Notes under the pieces: generated by a model
What the model was told of the DNA's origin: nothing
Seen by the model: the letters and a program-made list of their open reading frames with translations, nothing else
Databases searched by the model: none
Made by a program: the position numbers and the translations under genes
NCBI GenBank assembly: GCA_964638635.1
Contig: CAZXAQ010000010.1
Span: 9,241 to 73,240, forward strand
DNA from: SZUA-430 sp964638635
GTDB lineage: Bacteria > Pseudomonadota > Alphaproteobacteria > Micropepsales > Micropepsaceae
DNA: 64,000 bases
Reading direction: 5' to 3'
Part shown: one piece after another, positions 50,370 through 58,868 of the stretch
Layout of the letters: each line of letters begins with the position of its first letter
How positions within the stretch are numbered: position 1 is the first letter of the stretch

Positions 50370-51152
50370 ATGAAAAACACATTTCTTCTCGCGGCGGCGG
50401 CGTCCGTCGTGCTCGCTCTACCAGCGGCCGCTGATGGCAAGGGCGGCAGCAACCGTCTGACCGGTCTTGGCGATATCGGCTACACCTACATCGACGTCGA
50501 CTCGGTCTTCAGCGACAGTGCGAGCAACTTTCACGGCACCGGATCGGCGCTGTGGACGTGGCCGAACATGTGGAATGCCCAAGCCAACTTCGACTTCAAT
50601 TCGTTCCACCAGGACCCGTTTGGCGCTTCTGTTTGGAGACTTGGCGGCGCCGGCTTCTGGCGTGACGCCAGCGAAGGCATGCTTGGAGGCGAACTGCATT
50701 ACCAATCGATCGACGGCGGCATAGGCTATGCCGACGGCGTGGAAATCCGCGGACGCGGCGAATTGTTCCTAAGTGAAGCGACGATTGGCGCACACGTCGG
50801 CTACTCGACGTTCGACGATCTGGACGGCTGGTTGCTCGGCGCTTACGGAACCTACTATACGAGCCCACATCTAGGCTTCAGGTTGGCGCTCGACTACGGC
50901 TCATGGGATGCTACGCCGAACGACTTTGACCAATTGTCGATCAACGGTGAAGTCGAGTACCTCTTCCCGGATTGCGACACGTCCGTCTATGCCGGACTAG
51001 GCTTCGGCTCGGTCGACGACAGCACAGCTGCGGATGACGACTTTTGGCAGATCGGCATAGGCGCGCGTGTACACTTCGGTACTGACGGCGCCCTCATGAA
51101 GCGAAACCGCGAGGAGCCGCTTCGCGCCCTCCGGTCGATATCCACTTTCTAG
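50370..51152 (+). CDS. Outer-membrane beta-barrel protein
   Basis: 260 aa from ATG at 50370, with GGAG 10 bases upstream. The signal peptide (LLAAAASVVLALPAAADG) is followed by alternating strands with Gly/Tyr/Trp/Asp (GDIGYTYIDVDSVF, GFRLALDYGSWD, YAGLGFGSVDD, QIGIGARVHFG). The pattern fits a barrel of roughly ten to twelve strands. The extra C-terminal tail (KRNREEPLRALRSISTF) ends in Phe. Not obviously related to the barrel at 306-935. Specific role unknown. Confidence 0.78.
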   Translation: MKNTFLLAAAASVVLALPAAADGKGGSNRLTGLGDIGYTYIDVDSVFSDSASNFHGTGSALWTWPNMWNAQANFDFNSFHQDPFGASVWRLGGAGFWRDASEGMLGGELHYQSIDGGIGYADGVEIRGRGELFLSEATIGAHVGYSTFDDLDGWLLGAYGTYYTSPHLGFRLALDYGSWDATPNDFDQLSINGEVEYLFPDCDTSVYAGLGFGSVDDSTAADDDFWQIGIGARVHFGTDGALMKRNREEPLRALRSISTF

Positions 51153-51177
51153 TTTAAGGTTCAGTCTAGAACGCAAG

Positions 51178-51210
51178 CGAAGGCGTGAGATCGTCGATCT
51201 CGCGCCTTCG
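51178..51210. terminator. Bidirectional hairpin between convergent genes
   Basis: 33 bases with 16-base arms (CGAAGGCGTGAGATCG against CGATCTCGCGCCTTCG), broken only by one T-G wobble, very small loop. It lies between the barrel gene (stop 51152) and the RF3 gene (stop 51214). There is no long T-run on either side, so termination may rely on structure or Rho; it also protects 3' ends. Confidence 0.65.
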
Positions 51211-51213
51211 TCG

Positions 51214-52797
51214 TTAATGTCGCCGCTCGCGTGTCGCCGTGAACTTGATCTTCGGCCACTTCTCGGCCGAGTAACGCAGCTCCCACGCGCTCTTCGCCAT
51301 GAACACCGGCCCGCCGTCGCGATCGTCGGCGAGATTGCCTTGATGCGCGTCGAGGAACTTCTTCAGCTCCGCCGGATCGTCCGCATCTACCCAGCGCGCC
51401 GTTTCGAACATCCCCTGCTCGAACCCGACTTCGAGCCCGTACTCCGCCGCGATCCGGCTTGCGAGCACGTCGAGCTGCAGCTGCCCGACCACACCGACGA
51501 ACCACTGCGACCCGATCTTCGGACGAAACACTTGCGTGACGCCCTCTTCCGCCAGCGCCTCCAGCGCGCGCTGCAAATGCTTGGCTTTCAAGGGATCGGC
51601 GAGCCGAACCCGGCGGATGATTTCCGGCGCGAAGTTCGGGATGCCGGTGAACGTCAAATCCTCGCTTTCGGTCAGCGTATCGCCGACCCGCAGCACGCCG
51701 TGGTTCGGGATGCCGATAATGTCGCCGGGCCAAGCCTCATCCACCGTCTCGCGCGACTGCGCGAAAAACAGGATCGGATTGTGCACGCCGATGATCTTGC
51801 CGGAGCCCGATTGCTTCAGCCGCATCCCGCGCTTGAAGTGCCCCGAGCACACCCGCATGAACGCCACACGATCGCGATGGTTCGGGTCCATGTTCGCCTG
51901 CACCTTGAAGACGAAGCCCGTGACCTTATCCTCCGACGGCTCGACCGCACGTTCCGTCGCCGGTTGCGCGCGCGGCCCCGGCGCCGACGCGCCCAACCCC
52001 TCAATCAACTCCTTCACGCCGAAGTTCTTGAGCGCCGCGCCGAAATAGATCGGCGTCAAGTGCCCCTCGCGAAACTGCGTGAGATCGAACCCCGGATACC
52101 CGCCGCGCGCGAGCTCCATCTCGTCCTTCAGATGCTTGTGCTCCTCCGCCGAGAGCACATCCGCCAAGCGGTTCGCGCCGATCGCCTCGCCGCCTTTGCC
52201 GAACTGCAAGAACGTGTCGCTCTCGAAATGCATCGCGCCGCGAAAGTTCAACCCCGACCCCACCGGCCACATCGCGGGCGTCACATGCAGCTGCAGCTGA
52301 TCGGAAATCTCGTCGATCAGCGAAAACGGATCGCGCGCTTCGCGGTCCATCTTGTTGACGAACGTGATAATCGGAATGTCGCGCAGCCGGCACACTTCGA
52401 ACAGCTTGCGCGTCTGGCTCTCGATGCCCTTTGCCGCGTCGATCACCATGATTGCGGAGTCCGCGGCGGTGAGCGTGCGATACGTGTCTTCCGAAAAGTC
52501 CTCATGCCCCGGCGTGTCGAGTAGGTTGAACACGAGCCCCATATACTCGAACGTCATCACCGCCGTCGTGACGGAGATGCCGCGTTCCTGCTCGATCTTC
52601 ATCCAGTCGGACCGCGCGCGCCGCCGGTCGCGCTTCGCCTTCACTTCGCCCGCCAGATGGATCGCCCCACCCATCAGCAGCAAGTGCTCAGTCAGCGTCG
52701 TCTTGCCCGCGTCCGGGTGTGAGATGATCGCAAACGTCCGCCGCCGCGCCGCGGCTTCGGCGGGTGTTTGATCGACGGTGCCTAGAACCTCGGCCAT
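51214..52797 (-). CDS. prfC: Peptide chain release factor 3
   Basis: 527 aa from ATG at 52797, GAGG 9 bases upstream; the longer frame to 52902 is not needed. GTPase motifs G1 SHPDAGKTTL, G2 area RGISVTTAVMTF, G3 DTPGHEDF, G4 FVNKMDREARDP are as in RF3. Domain II (GFVFKVQANMDPNHRDRVAFMRV) and the RF3-specific end VVGQLQLDVLASRI confirm it is not EF-G. It recycles RF1/RF2 from the ribosome after peptide release. Confidence 0.97.
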   Translation of the reverse strand: MAEVLGTVDQTPAEAAARRRTFAIISHPDAGKTTLTEHLLLMGGAIHLAGEVKAKRDRRRARSDWMKIEQERGISVTTAVMTFEYMGLVFNLLDTPGHEDFSEDTYRTLTAADSAIMVIDAAKGIESQTRKLFEVCRLRDIPIITFVNKMDREARDPFSLIDEISDQLQLHVTPAMWPVGSGLNFRGAMHFESDTFLQFGKGGEAIGANRLADVLSAEEHKHLKDEMELARGGYPGFDLTQFREGHLTPIYFGAALKNFGVKELIEGLGASAPGPRAQPATERAVEPSEDKVTGFVFKVQANMDPNHRDRVAFMRVCSGHFKRGMRLKQSGSGKIIGVHNPILFFAQSRETVDEAWPGDIIGIPNHGVLRVGDTLTESEDLTFTGIPNFAPEIIRRVRLADPLKAKHLQRALEALAEEGVTQVFRPKIGSQWFVGVVGQLQLDVLASRIAAEYGLEVGFEQGMFETARWVDADDPAELKKFLDAHQGNLADDRDGGPVFMAKSAWELRYSAEKWPKIKFTATRERRH

Positions 52798-52938
52798 GGG
52801 GTCAGTCCTCAAGAAGGCGCGCCTTTTAACGGATTCTGGGGTGAGACCAAACCCGAAAACGCCCGCCGTCTGTCGCCGGCATGCGACGGATTCGCCAGAC
52901 AATAACCGCTAAACTGAAGCGGCATTGGGGAATTTCCG

Positions 52939-53880
52939 ATGATCCGCAGAACCGTTCTTTCCGCCGCGGCAACGTGCCTTGCCGCGGTCGCCGCGCTACT
53001 CTTCGTCTTCGCACCGGTCACCGCGCGCGAAACCGCCGCGACGCCCGCACTCTGGAAGATCGACGGCCCCGCGGGCGACATCTATCTGTTCGGTTCGATC
53101 CATATTCTGCCCAAAGGCACGGACTGGCGCCGCCCCGAACTCGAAGCTGCATTGCAGCAGGCTCAGCGCCTCGTCTTCGAAGTCAACCTGGACGAAGCCA
53201 TGAACCCGGCCTCGACGATAGGCTTGGTCACCCAACTCGGCCTTCTGCCGCCCGACAAAAGTCTGCGCAAAATGCTGGCGCCCGAGTATCGCAAGAAGCT
53301 GGACGAGGTTGCGGGATCGTTGGGCTTGCCGCCCACCGGGCTCGACCGCATGCGCCCCTGGCTCGCCGCCATCACGCTCACCTCGCTGAGCCTCATCAAA
53401 CAAGCCGCGAAGGACGGCAAGCCCGTCAGCCCCGACGCCATGACGAACGAGTTGGCTGGCGTCGACATGCAGCTGTGGAAGTGGGGCAAGAGCGCGAACA
53501 AGGAACGCGCCGCTCTCGAAACCACCGAAGACCAACTGCGCATCTTCGCGGACCTGCCGGAGAATCAACAAGTCCAGCTCCTGATCTCGACGCTGCAAGA
53601 CATCGGCAAACCGCAAGAGGTGGTCGACTCGATCCTCCGTGCTTGGAAGAAAGGCGACGTAACCGCCCTCGACCGCGGCCTGCATAGCGAGATGGATTCG
53701 TTCCCCGCGCTCCGCAAAGCCGTCTTCTACGACCGCCACGTCAAATGGCTGCCGCAGATCGAACGGATGATCGCCGACGGCAAGACCCACGTGATCATCG
53801 TCGGCGCCGGCCACCTCGTCGGCAAGGACAGCGTCATCGACATGTTGCGCGCCAAGGGCGTTAGGGTCGAAGGACCCTAG
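52939..53880 (+). CDS. TraB/GumN family protein (putative periplasmic protease-like)
   Basis: 313 aa. Signal peptide (LSAAATCLAAVAALLFVFAPVTA). TraB/GumN motifs: LWKIDGPAGDIYLFGSIHIL (GxxH of the N-terminal half) and VIIVGAGHLVGKDSVIDML near the end (second GxxH). LVFEVNLDEA and the middle helical part match the family. Related to Tiki/TraB metalloproteases, but bacterial function is unproven. The methyltransferase gene begins 73 bases downstream. Confidence 0.9.
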   Translation: MIRRTVLSAAATCLAAVAALLFVFAPVTARETAATPALWKIDGPAGDIYLFGSIHILPKGTDWRRPELEAALQQAQRLVFEVNLDEAMNPASTIGLVTQLGLLPPDKSLRKMLAPEYRKKLDEVAGSLGLPPTGLDRMRPWLAAITLTSLSLIKQAAKDGKPVSPDAMTNELAGVDMQLWKWGKSANKERAALETTEDQLRIFADLPENQQVQLLISTLQDIGKPQEVVDSILRAWKKGDVTALDRGLHSEMDSFPALRKAVFYDRHVKWLPQIERMIADGKTHVIIVGAGHLVGKDSVIDMLRAKGVRVEGP

Positions 53881-53953
53881 AGGTTCGGCAGCAGATTCCG
53901 GATGGTATGCATCCCCGGGCGGTCGTAGACCTCTCATTGTGAGAGGAAAGACC

Positions 53954-54766
53954 ATGACCGACCGCGACTACATCCTTGGCACCCACGATGCCGAAATCGC
54001 GCGCCTGAAACTGCAGCACAGCGTCTGGCGCCCGCGCATGCTTGACGCGTGGCGCCGCGCCGGCATCACGCAGGGCCAAACCGTCATCGACATCGGCAGC
54101 GGTCCGGGCTACGCCGCATTGGAACTTGCAGAGATCGTTGGACCAAACGGCACCGTGATCGCCGCGGAGCGTTCCGGACGTTTCATCGACACCCTGCGGG
54201 CAAACGCGGCAGCACGCGGACTCGCCAACATCAAAACCGTCGAAGCCGACATCACCGAACAGCCGCTCGGCGAACGCATCGCTGACGCAACGTGGTGCCG
54301 CTGGGTCTTTTCCTGGCTGACCAAGCCCGAGCGCGCGGTCGCCAACATCGCCGCGGCATTGAAACCAGGCGGCGTTGCGATCTTTCACGAGTATCTCAAC
54401 TACGCCGGCTGGCAACTCGCGCCCCACGCGCCGGCCTTCGCCCGCTTCGTCGCAGCCATCATTGAAAGCGTGCACCGGACCGGCGCGCAGATGGATGCGG
54501 CACTGACACTGCCAAGCCTGCTGGAGCAAACCGGCTTCGAGATCGTCACGCTGACGCCGATTGTTGATGTCGTCACGCCCTCAAACTACGTCTGGCAGTG
54601 GCCCGCCGCCTTTATCCGGGGCTACCACGACAAGCTGGTTGCGCAAGGCCTCATCGCCCAAGAACAGGCCGCCGAGGTCCTAGCGTTGCTCGCCCAAGCC
54701 GAACGTAGCGGCACCACGCGCATGATTACGCCGACAGTGCTTGAGATCATCGCCCGCCGCCGCTGA
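53954..54766 (+). CDS. Class I SAM-dependent methyltransferase
   Basis: 270 aa from ATG at 53954 (GAGAGGAAAG upstream). Motif I VIDIGSGPGYAALELA, acidic residue in IAAERS, VEADITEQPL, and the post-motif ALKPGGVAIFHEYL are all present. The substrate-binding C-terminal part is helical. Cytoplasmic. Substrate unknown (small molecule more likely than RNA). It precedes the nitronate monooxygenase gene by 69 bases on the same strand. Confidence 0.88.
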   Translation: MTDRDYILGTHDAEIARLKLQHSVWRPRMLDAWRRAGITQGQTVIDIGSGPGYAALELAEIVGPNGTVIAAERSGRFIDTLRANAAARGLANIKTVEADITEQPLGERIADATWCRWVFSWLTKPERAVANIAAALKPGGVAIFHEYLNYAGWQLAPHAPAFARFVAAIIESVHRTGAQMDAALTLPSLLEQTGFEIVTLTPIVDVVTPSNYVWQWPAAFIRGYHDKLVAQGLIAQEQAAEVLALLAQAERSGTTRMITPTVLEIIARRR

Positions 54767-54835
54767 CCCGCTTGTCAGACGCGGCCGCGCGCTCCACTGT
54801 ACCGGCAACCGCCATCGGCCTTTGGAGACCCAACG

Positions 54836-55813
54836 ATGATCAAAACCCGCTTCACCGAAATGTTCGGGGTCAAGCACCCCATCGTCCAAGGCGGCATGCA
54901 GTGGGTCGGCCGCGCCCAGCTCGTCTCGGCGGTCGCAAACGCGGGCGCGCTCGGCTTCATCACCGCGCTCACACAACCGACGCCAGAAGAACTGACGAAG
55001 GAAATCAAGCGTTGCCGCGAGATGACGGACAAGCCGTTCGGCGTGAACCTCACGATCCTGCCCGCGCTGAAACCGCCGCCCTACGCCGAGTACCGTCACG
55101 CGATCATCGAAAGCGGCATCAAGATCGTCGAGACCGCGGGCTACAAACCGCAAGAACACGTCGACCACTTCAAGCAGCACGGCATCAAGGTCATCCACAA
55201 ATGCACCGCGGTGCGGCACGCGCTCTCCGCCGAACGCATGGGCGTCGACGCGATCTCCATCGACGGCTTCGAATGCGCGGGCCACCCGGGCGAAGACGAC
55301 ATCCCGGGCCTGATCCTGATCCCCTGCGCCGCCGACAAGGTGAAAATCCCGATGATCGCCTCCGGCGGCTTCGGCGACGCGCGCGGCCTCGTCGCCGCGC
55401 TCTCACTGGGCGCCGAAGGCATCAACATGGGCACGCGCTTCATGTGCACCGTCGAAAGCCCGATCCATCAGAAGATCAAGGAAAAGATGGTCGCGACCGA
55501 CGAACGCGGCACCGACCTCATCTTCCGCACGCTACACAACACCGCGCGCGTGGCGAAGAACGCCGTCAGCCAAGAAGTCGTCGCGATCGAAAAGAAGGGT
55601 GGCGCCACGATCCAAGACATAGCCCACCTCGTCTCCGGTCAGCGCGGCAAGGTCGTCTACGAAGCCGGCGACGCCGACCACGGCATCTGGTCCGCCGGCA
55701 TGGTCCAAGGCCTCATCCACGACATCCCGACCTGCAAAGACCTGGTCGAACGCATCGTGCGCGAGGCGGAAGAGATTATCCGCGCAAGGCTCGGAAAGGC
55801 GCTGGTGGCATAG
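54836..55813 (+). CDS. Nitronate monooxygenase family flavoprotein
   Basis: 325 aa, standard length. FMN barrel motifs: HPIVQGGMQWVG at the start, NAGALGFITAL, AISIDGFECAGHPGED (the conserved H of the class), PMIASGGFGDARGLVAAL and GTRFMCTVESP. It uses FMN and oxygen to oxidise nitronates such as propionate-3-nitronate, or a related enone reductase/lyase role. The nucleotidyltransferase-like gene starts 6 bases after its stop, with lower GC. Confidence 0.92.
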   Translation: MIKTRFTEMFGVKHPIVQGGMQWVGRAQLVSAVANAGALGFITALTQPTPEELTKEIKRCREMTDKPFGVNLTILPALKPPPYAEYRHAIIESGIKIVETAGYKPQEHVDHFKQHGIKVIHKCTAVRHALSAERMGVDAISIDGFECAGHPGEDDIPGLILIPCAADKVKIPMIASGGFGDARGLVAALSLGAEGINMGTRFMCTVESPIHQKIKEKMVATDERGTDLIFRTLHNTARVAKNAVSQEVVAIEKKGGATIQDIAHLVSGQRGKVVYEAGDADHGIWSAGMVQGLIHDIPTCKDLVERIVREAEEIIRARLGKALVA

Positions 55814-55819
55814 CACTGC

Positions 55820-56374
55820 ATGGGTATCAAGCAAACGCTCGACGTCATCAAAGCGATGGAACGCGATGGGGTCATCGAGCGTTACGCGATCGGCGGCGCC
55901 GTCGCTGCGTACACCTATATCGAGCCTGCAGTAACTGAAGACCTCGACATTCTTGTGTCGTTCAAGACCGACGCGCCCACCGGCCTCCTCTCGCTGGAGC
56001 CGGTATTCAAGTATCTGCGCGCACGCGGCTTTGCAGAATTTCGCAAAGAGGGCGTGATGGTTGGAGGTTGGCCGGTTCAGTTCTTGCCGGTTGCCAGTCC
56101 GCTTGATGATGAGGCGCTCGCAAAAGCAGAACACATCGACATGCGCGAGAACGGGGAAAAGGTCCGTGCTCGCATTCTTTCAGCTGAACATGTTGTCGCA
56201 ACGGCCGTTCAGGTTGGGCGGCCGAAAGACTCTCAGCGTGCTATTCAATTCCTGTCTGAAAAAGCGGTAAACCTACGGAAACTAAGGGCAGTCCTCGACC
56301 GCCATAATCTCATGCCGGCATGGAAGGCATTCTGTAGAAAATCTGGCGTTGTCGATCCAATTGGGTCAAAATAG
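55820..56374 (+). CDS. Nucleotidyltransferase-fold protein (putative toxin-like)
   Basis: 184 aa. RYAIGGAVAAYTYIEPAVTEDLDILV holds the GG and the TxDLD pattern of DNA polymerase beta-type nucleotidyltransferases, residues about 22-46. The rest is mixed alpha/beta with no second domain. Base composition is visibly lower in GC than the flanks (stretches near 50%), suggesting later acquisition. A small basic protein gene starts 4 bases after its stop. AbiEii/MNT-type toxin modules use the same fold, so a toxin-antitoxin or regulatory pair is possible (inference). Confidence 0.7.
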   Translation: MGIKQTLDVIKAMERDGVIERYAIGGAVAAYTYIEPAVTEDLDILVSFKTDAPTGLLSLEPVFKYLRARGFAEFRKEGVMVGGWPVQFLPVASPLDDEALAKAEHIDMRENGEKVRARILSAEHVVATAVQVGRPKDSQRAIQFLSEKAVNLRKLRAVLDRHNLMPAWKAFCRKSGVVDPIGSK

Positions 56375-56378
56375 TCGC

Positions 56379-56576
56379 GTGAGCAAGAAGACTCAAAACC
56401 GCCGATACCCCGACATCTCCGATCTCTTGGCGTTAAAGGAAGAGGGACGCCGGGTGCGCTCGAAGCTCTCGCTCGGCGAAAAGATCAAGCGGATGGAAGC
56501 GCTACGCGAGCGCCTGCGCCCGCTCAAAGAGGCACGCGAGGCGCGCCGTGGCAAACGGAGCGTCGTCGCGAAGTAG
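56379..56576 (+). CDS. Small basic protein, partner of nucleotidyltransferase gene
   Basis: 65 aa from GTG at 56379, 4 bases after the previous stop. A TTG at 56349 would overlap the partner gene. Rich in Lys/Arg and Glu, predicted helical (LSLGEKIKRMEALRERLRPL). No known family; it could be the antitoxin or nucleic-acid-binding partner of the nucleotidyltransferase. It converges with the acyl-CoA dehydrogenase gene (stop at 56579) across 2 bases. Confidence 0.6.
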   Translation: MSKKTQNRRYPDISDLLALKEEGRRVRSKLSLGEKIKRMEALRERLRPLKEAREARRGKRSVVAK

Positions 56577-56578
56577 GC

Positions 56579-57736
56579 TCAATAGGACTTTGGCAACCCC
56601 AACGCCTTCTCGGCCAGGAAGTTGAGGATCATCTCCCGGCTGACCGGCGCGATGCGGGCGATCAGCACCTCGCGGAACAAGCGCTCGACGTGGAACTCGC
56701 GCGCATAGCCCATGCCGCCATGCGTCATCACCGCCGTCTCGCACGCGTGGAACGCGGCTTCGGCGGCGAGATACTTCGCGGCGTTTGCTTCGATCCCGCA
56801 GGGCTTCTTCGCGTCATAGAGCGCGGCCGCCTTCATCGTCATCAGCCACGCCGCCTCAAGCTCCGCCCACGAGCGTGCGAGCGGATGCTGGATCGCCTGG
56901 TTCTGCCCGATGGGCCGGCCGAACACGACGCGCTCGCGCGCATACTTCGCGGCGCGGGCGAGCGCATCGCGCCCGATACCGATCGCCTCCGCCGCAACCA
57001 GAATGCGCTCCGGATTGAACGCGTGGAGCAGATGGTCGAAGCCCTTGCCCTCTGCGCCGATCAAATCGTTCGCCGGAACCCGCAAACCGTCGATGAACAC
57101 CATGTTCGTGTCGACCGCGTGCCGCCCCATTTTCGGAATCTCGCGCACCTCGACATGCGCGCGGTCGAGCGGCGTGTAAAACAGGCTCAAGCCGTCGGTC
57201 GCCTTCTTGCCCTTGGGCGACGTGCGCGCGAGCAGCAGAATATGCGTCGCCGTCTGCGCCGTTGTCGTCCACATCTTGCGCCCGTTGAGGACCCAGCCGT
57301 CGTTCGACCGCTCGGCGCGGGTCTTGATGCTCGACGTATCGAGCCCCGCATCCGGCTCCGTCACGCCGAAGCAGCAGCGCGTCTCGCCCTTGATCAGCGG
57401 CGGCAACATCCGCGCCTTCTGTTCGTCGGTCCCGAACACCGCAACCGGATGCGGCCCGAAGATGTTCACGTGCACCGAAGAAACACCCGTCATCGCTGCG
57501 CCCGAGCGCGCTATCGTGTGCATCATCAGCGCGGCTTCGGTCACGCCCAATCCCGCACCGCCCACGCTCTCCGGCATCGCGATGCCCAGATATCCCGCCG
57601 CCGCAACATCGCGCACGAACTCGTCCGGAAACCGATGGTCGTTGTCGCGCGCGAGCCAGTACGCGTCGCCGTACTTCGCGCAAATGCGCTCGATGCCTTC
57701 GACAATCGCGCTTTGTGCGGGCGTCGGCTCGAACAC
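56579..57736 (-). CDS. Acyl-CoA dehydrogenase
   Basis: 385 aa from GTG at 57736. GAGGG lies about 8 bases before it, and the GTG is joined to the preceding stop as TAGTG. ACAD motifs: CCFGVTEPDAGLDTSSIKTR and WVLNGRKMWTTTAQTA (FAD/acyl domain), NPERILVAAEAIG, and MTHGGMGYAREFHVERLFRE (C-terminal domain). Good match to short/medium-chain ACADs. No partner subunit nearby. It is translated directly after a phosphatidyltransferase, an unexpected pairing. Confidence 0.93.
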   Translation of the reverse strand: MFEPTPAQSAIVEGIERICAKYGDAYWLARDNDHRFPDEFVRDVAAAGYLGIAMPESVGGAGLGVTEAALMMHTIARSGAAMTGVSSVHVNIFGPHPVAVFGTDEQKARMLPPLIKGETRCCFGVTEPDAGLDTSSIKTRAERSNDGWVLNGRKMWTTTAQTATHILLLARTSPKGKKATDGLSLFYTPLDRAHVEVREIPKMGRHAVDTNMVFIDGLRVPANDLIGAEGKGFDHLLHAFNPERILVAAEAIGIGRDALARAAKYARERVVFGRPIGQNQAIQHPLARSWAELEAAWLMTMKAAALYDAKKPCGIEANAAKYLAAEAAFHACETAVMTHGGMGYAREFHVERLFREVLIARIAPVSREMILNFLAEKALGLPKSY

Positions 57737-58353
57737 TAGGAAGCCCTCTCGCGAAACGTCAGCACCGCCGCTGCGATCCGCGTGCCGCCTGTGATCCAAC
57801 ACAGGATGCCGTAGACGACCGCGATCACCGGAAACCACGCGGGAAACACGCACATGAGACACAGCGTGAAAATCGTCTCGAACCCCTCGGTCAGCCCGCC
57901 CAGATAGTAGAGCGACTTCGCCCCGCGAATGTCCGTCGTGATCCCATGTTTCTGCGCGAAGATCGCGTAGGTAAGAAACGTCGACGCCGGCGCCATGAAA
58001 CTCGCCGTCAAAAACGCCGCCGCCAGCGCGTTCTTCTCGGGCGCCGCCAGTGCGAACGCGAACGCCACCGAGGCGTAGCAAATAAAGTCGAGCGTGATGT
58101 CCAAGAACCCGCCCAAATCCGTCAACCGCGTCTGCCGCGCGATCGCGCCGTCAAGCCCGTCCATGAACCGGCTTGCCAGCAGCAAGCCGAGCGCCGCCCA
58201 ATAGTACGCGCCGGCAATGCACGCAGCAGCAGCTATGCCGAGCGCGAACCCCAACGCCGTCGCCATGTTCGCCGACAGCCCGAACGCGACCGCCTGCCGG
58301 GCTACCGCCTCCAGCGGCTTGTTCATGTAGGGTCGGATGGCGGCATCGAGCAT
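57736..58353 (-). CDS. CDP-alcohol phosphatidyltransferase family protein
   Basis: 205 aa from ATG at 58353. The catalytic signature D-G-x2-D-G-x2-A-R-x8-G-x3-D-x3-D is fully present in MDGLDGAIARQTRLTDLGGF followed by LDITLDF. About five to six membrane helices. It transfers a phosphoalcohol from a CDP-activated donor in phospholipid synthesis; the alcohol is not determined. AGGA lies 9 bases before the start. Its stop overlaps the acyl-CoA dehydrogenase start by 1 base. Confidence 0.92.
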   Translation of the reverse strand: MLDAAIRPYMNKPLEAVARQAVAFGLSANMATALGFALGIAAAACIAGAYYWAALGLLLASRFMDGLDGAIARQTRLTDLGGFLDITLDFICYASVAFAFALAAPEKNALAAAFLTASFMAPASTFLTYAIFAQKHGITTDIRGAKSLYYLGGLTEGFETIFTLCLMCVFPAWFPVIAVVYGILCWITGGTRIAAAVLTFRERAS

Positions 58354-58444
58354 GAAAGTGCGTCCTGAAGCGGCAGTTGTCCAAATCACTAGCACGCCCT
58401 ACGCTAGGCCGGGTACTGGGGTAGTCTTTGGAAGGAAGCCGTCA

Positions 58445-58861
58445 ATGCGCCGAGCCGTCATCCTCGCCGCAGCGTTAGCCGCTGCAAGCGTCGCGAGCGC
58501 CGCCGAAATCAAGAGTGGGCGCGACCTGGTCCAATCTTGTCGCACATACGCAGCAATCGAGAACCCTGACAACGCGCGCGCGCCGCACGATTGCCGGACG
58601 TTTCTGCAGGGCTTTGCGGTGACGCTCGTCGCGCGCGAGGAAGCGCGCCGTGACGCGATGATCAACGACGTCCCCATGTCGTCGAGGGAAGCCTGCGTCC
58701 GCATGCCGGATTTCATCTCGTTCCGCGAGCTTGCCGCACGCATCGTGAACTTCGGCGACGCGAATCCGAAGCTCCTGGACCTTCCCGCCGCCCAACTCGC
58801 GCAGAAGACCCTGGAGCGCGACTTCCCCTGCCCGCCGCCGTCGCAACAAAAGCCGCGCTAG
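58445..58861 (+). CDS. Secreted Rap1a/Tai-like protein
   Basis: 138 aa from ATG at 58445, GGAAGGAAG upstream. Signal peptide (VILAAALAAASVASA), then a Cys-rich domain whose ends fit the Rap1a/Tai immunity family: GRDLVQSCRTYAA, DCRTFLQGFAVTLVA, and a closing LPAAQLAQKTLERDFPCP. Four Cys likely form two disulfides. Rap1a proteins neutralise type VI peptidoglycan amidases, but no effector or secretion gene is nearby, so here it may have a different job. GGT begins 7 bases after its stop. Confidence 0.72.
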   Translation: MRRAVILAAALAAASVASAAEIKSGRDLVQSCRTYAAIENPDNARAPHDCRTFLQGFAVTLVAREEARRDAMINDVPMSSREACVRMPDFISFRELAARIVNFGDANPKLLDLPAAQLAQKTLERDFPCPPPSQQKPR

Positions 58862-58868
58862 AAGAACG

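Noticed and set aside
52798..52902. Longer N-terminus for release factor 3
   Set aside because: Standard RF3 begins shortly before the G1 loop; the ATG at 52797 has a Shine-Dalgarno and gives 527 aa.
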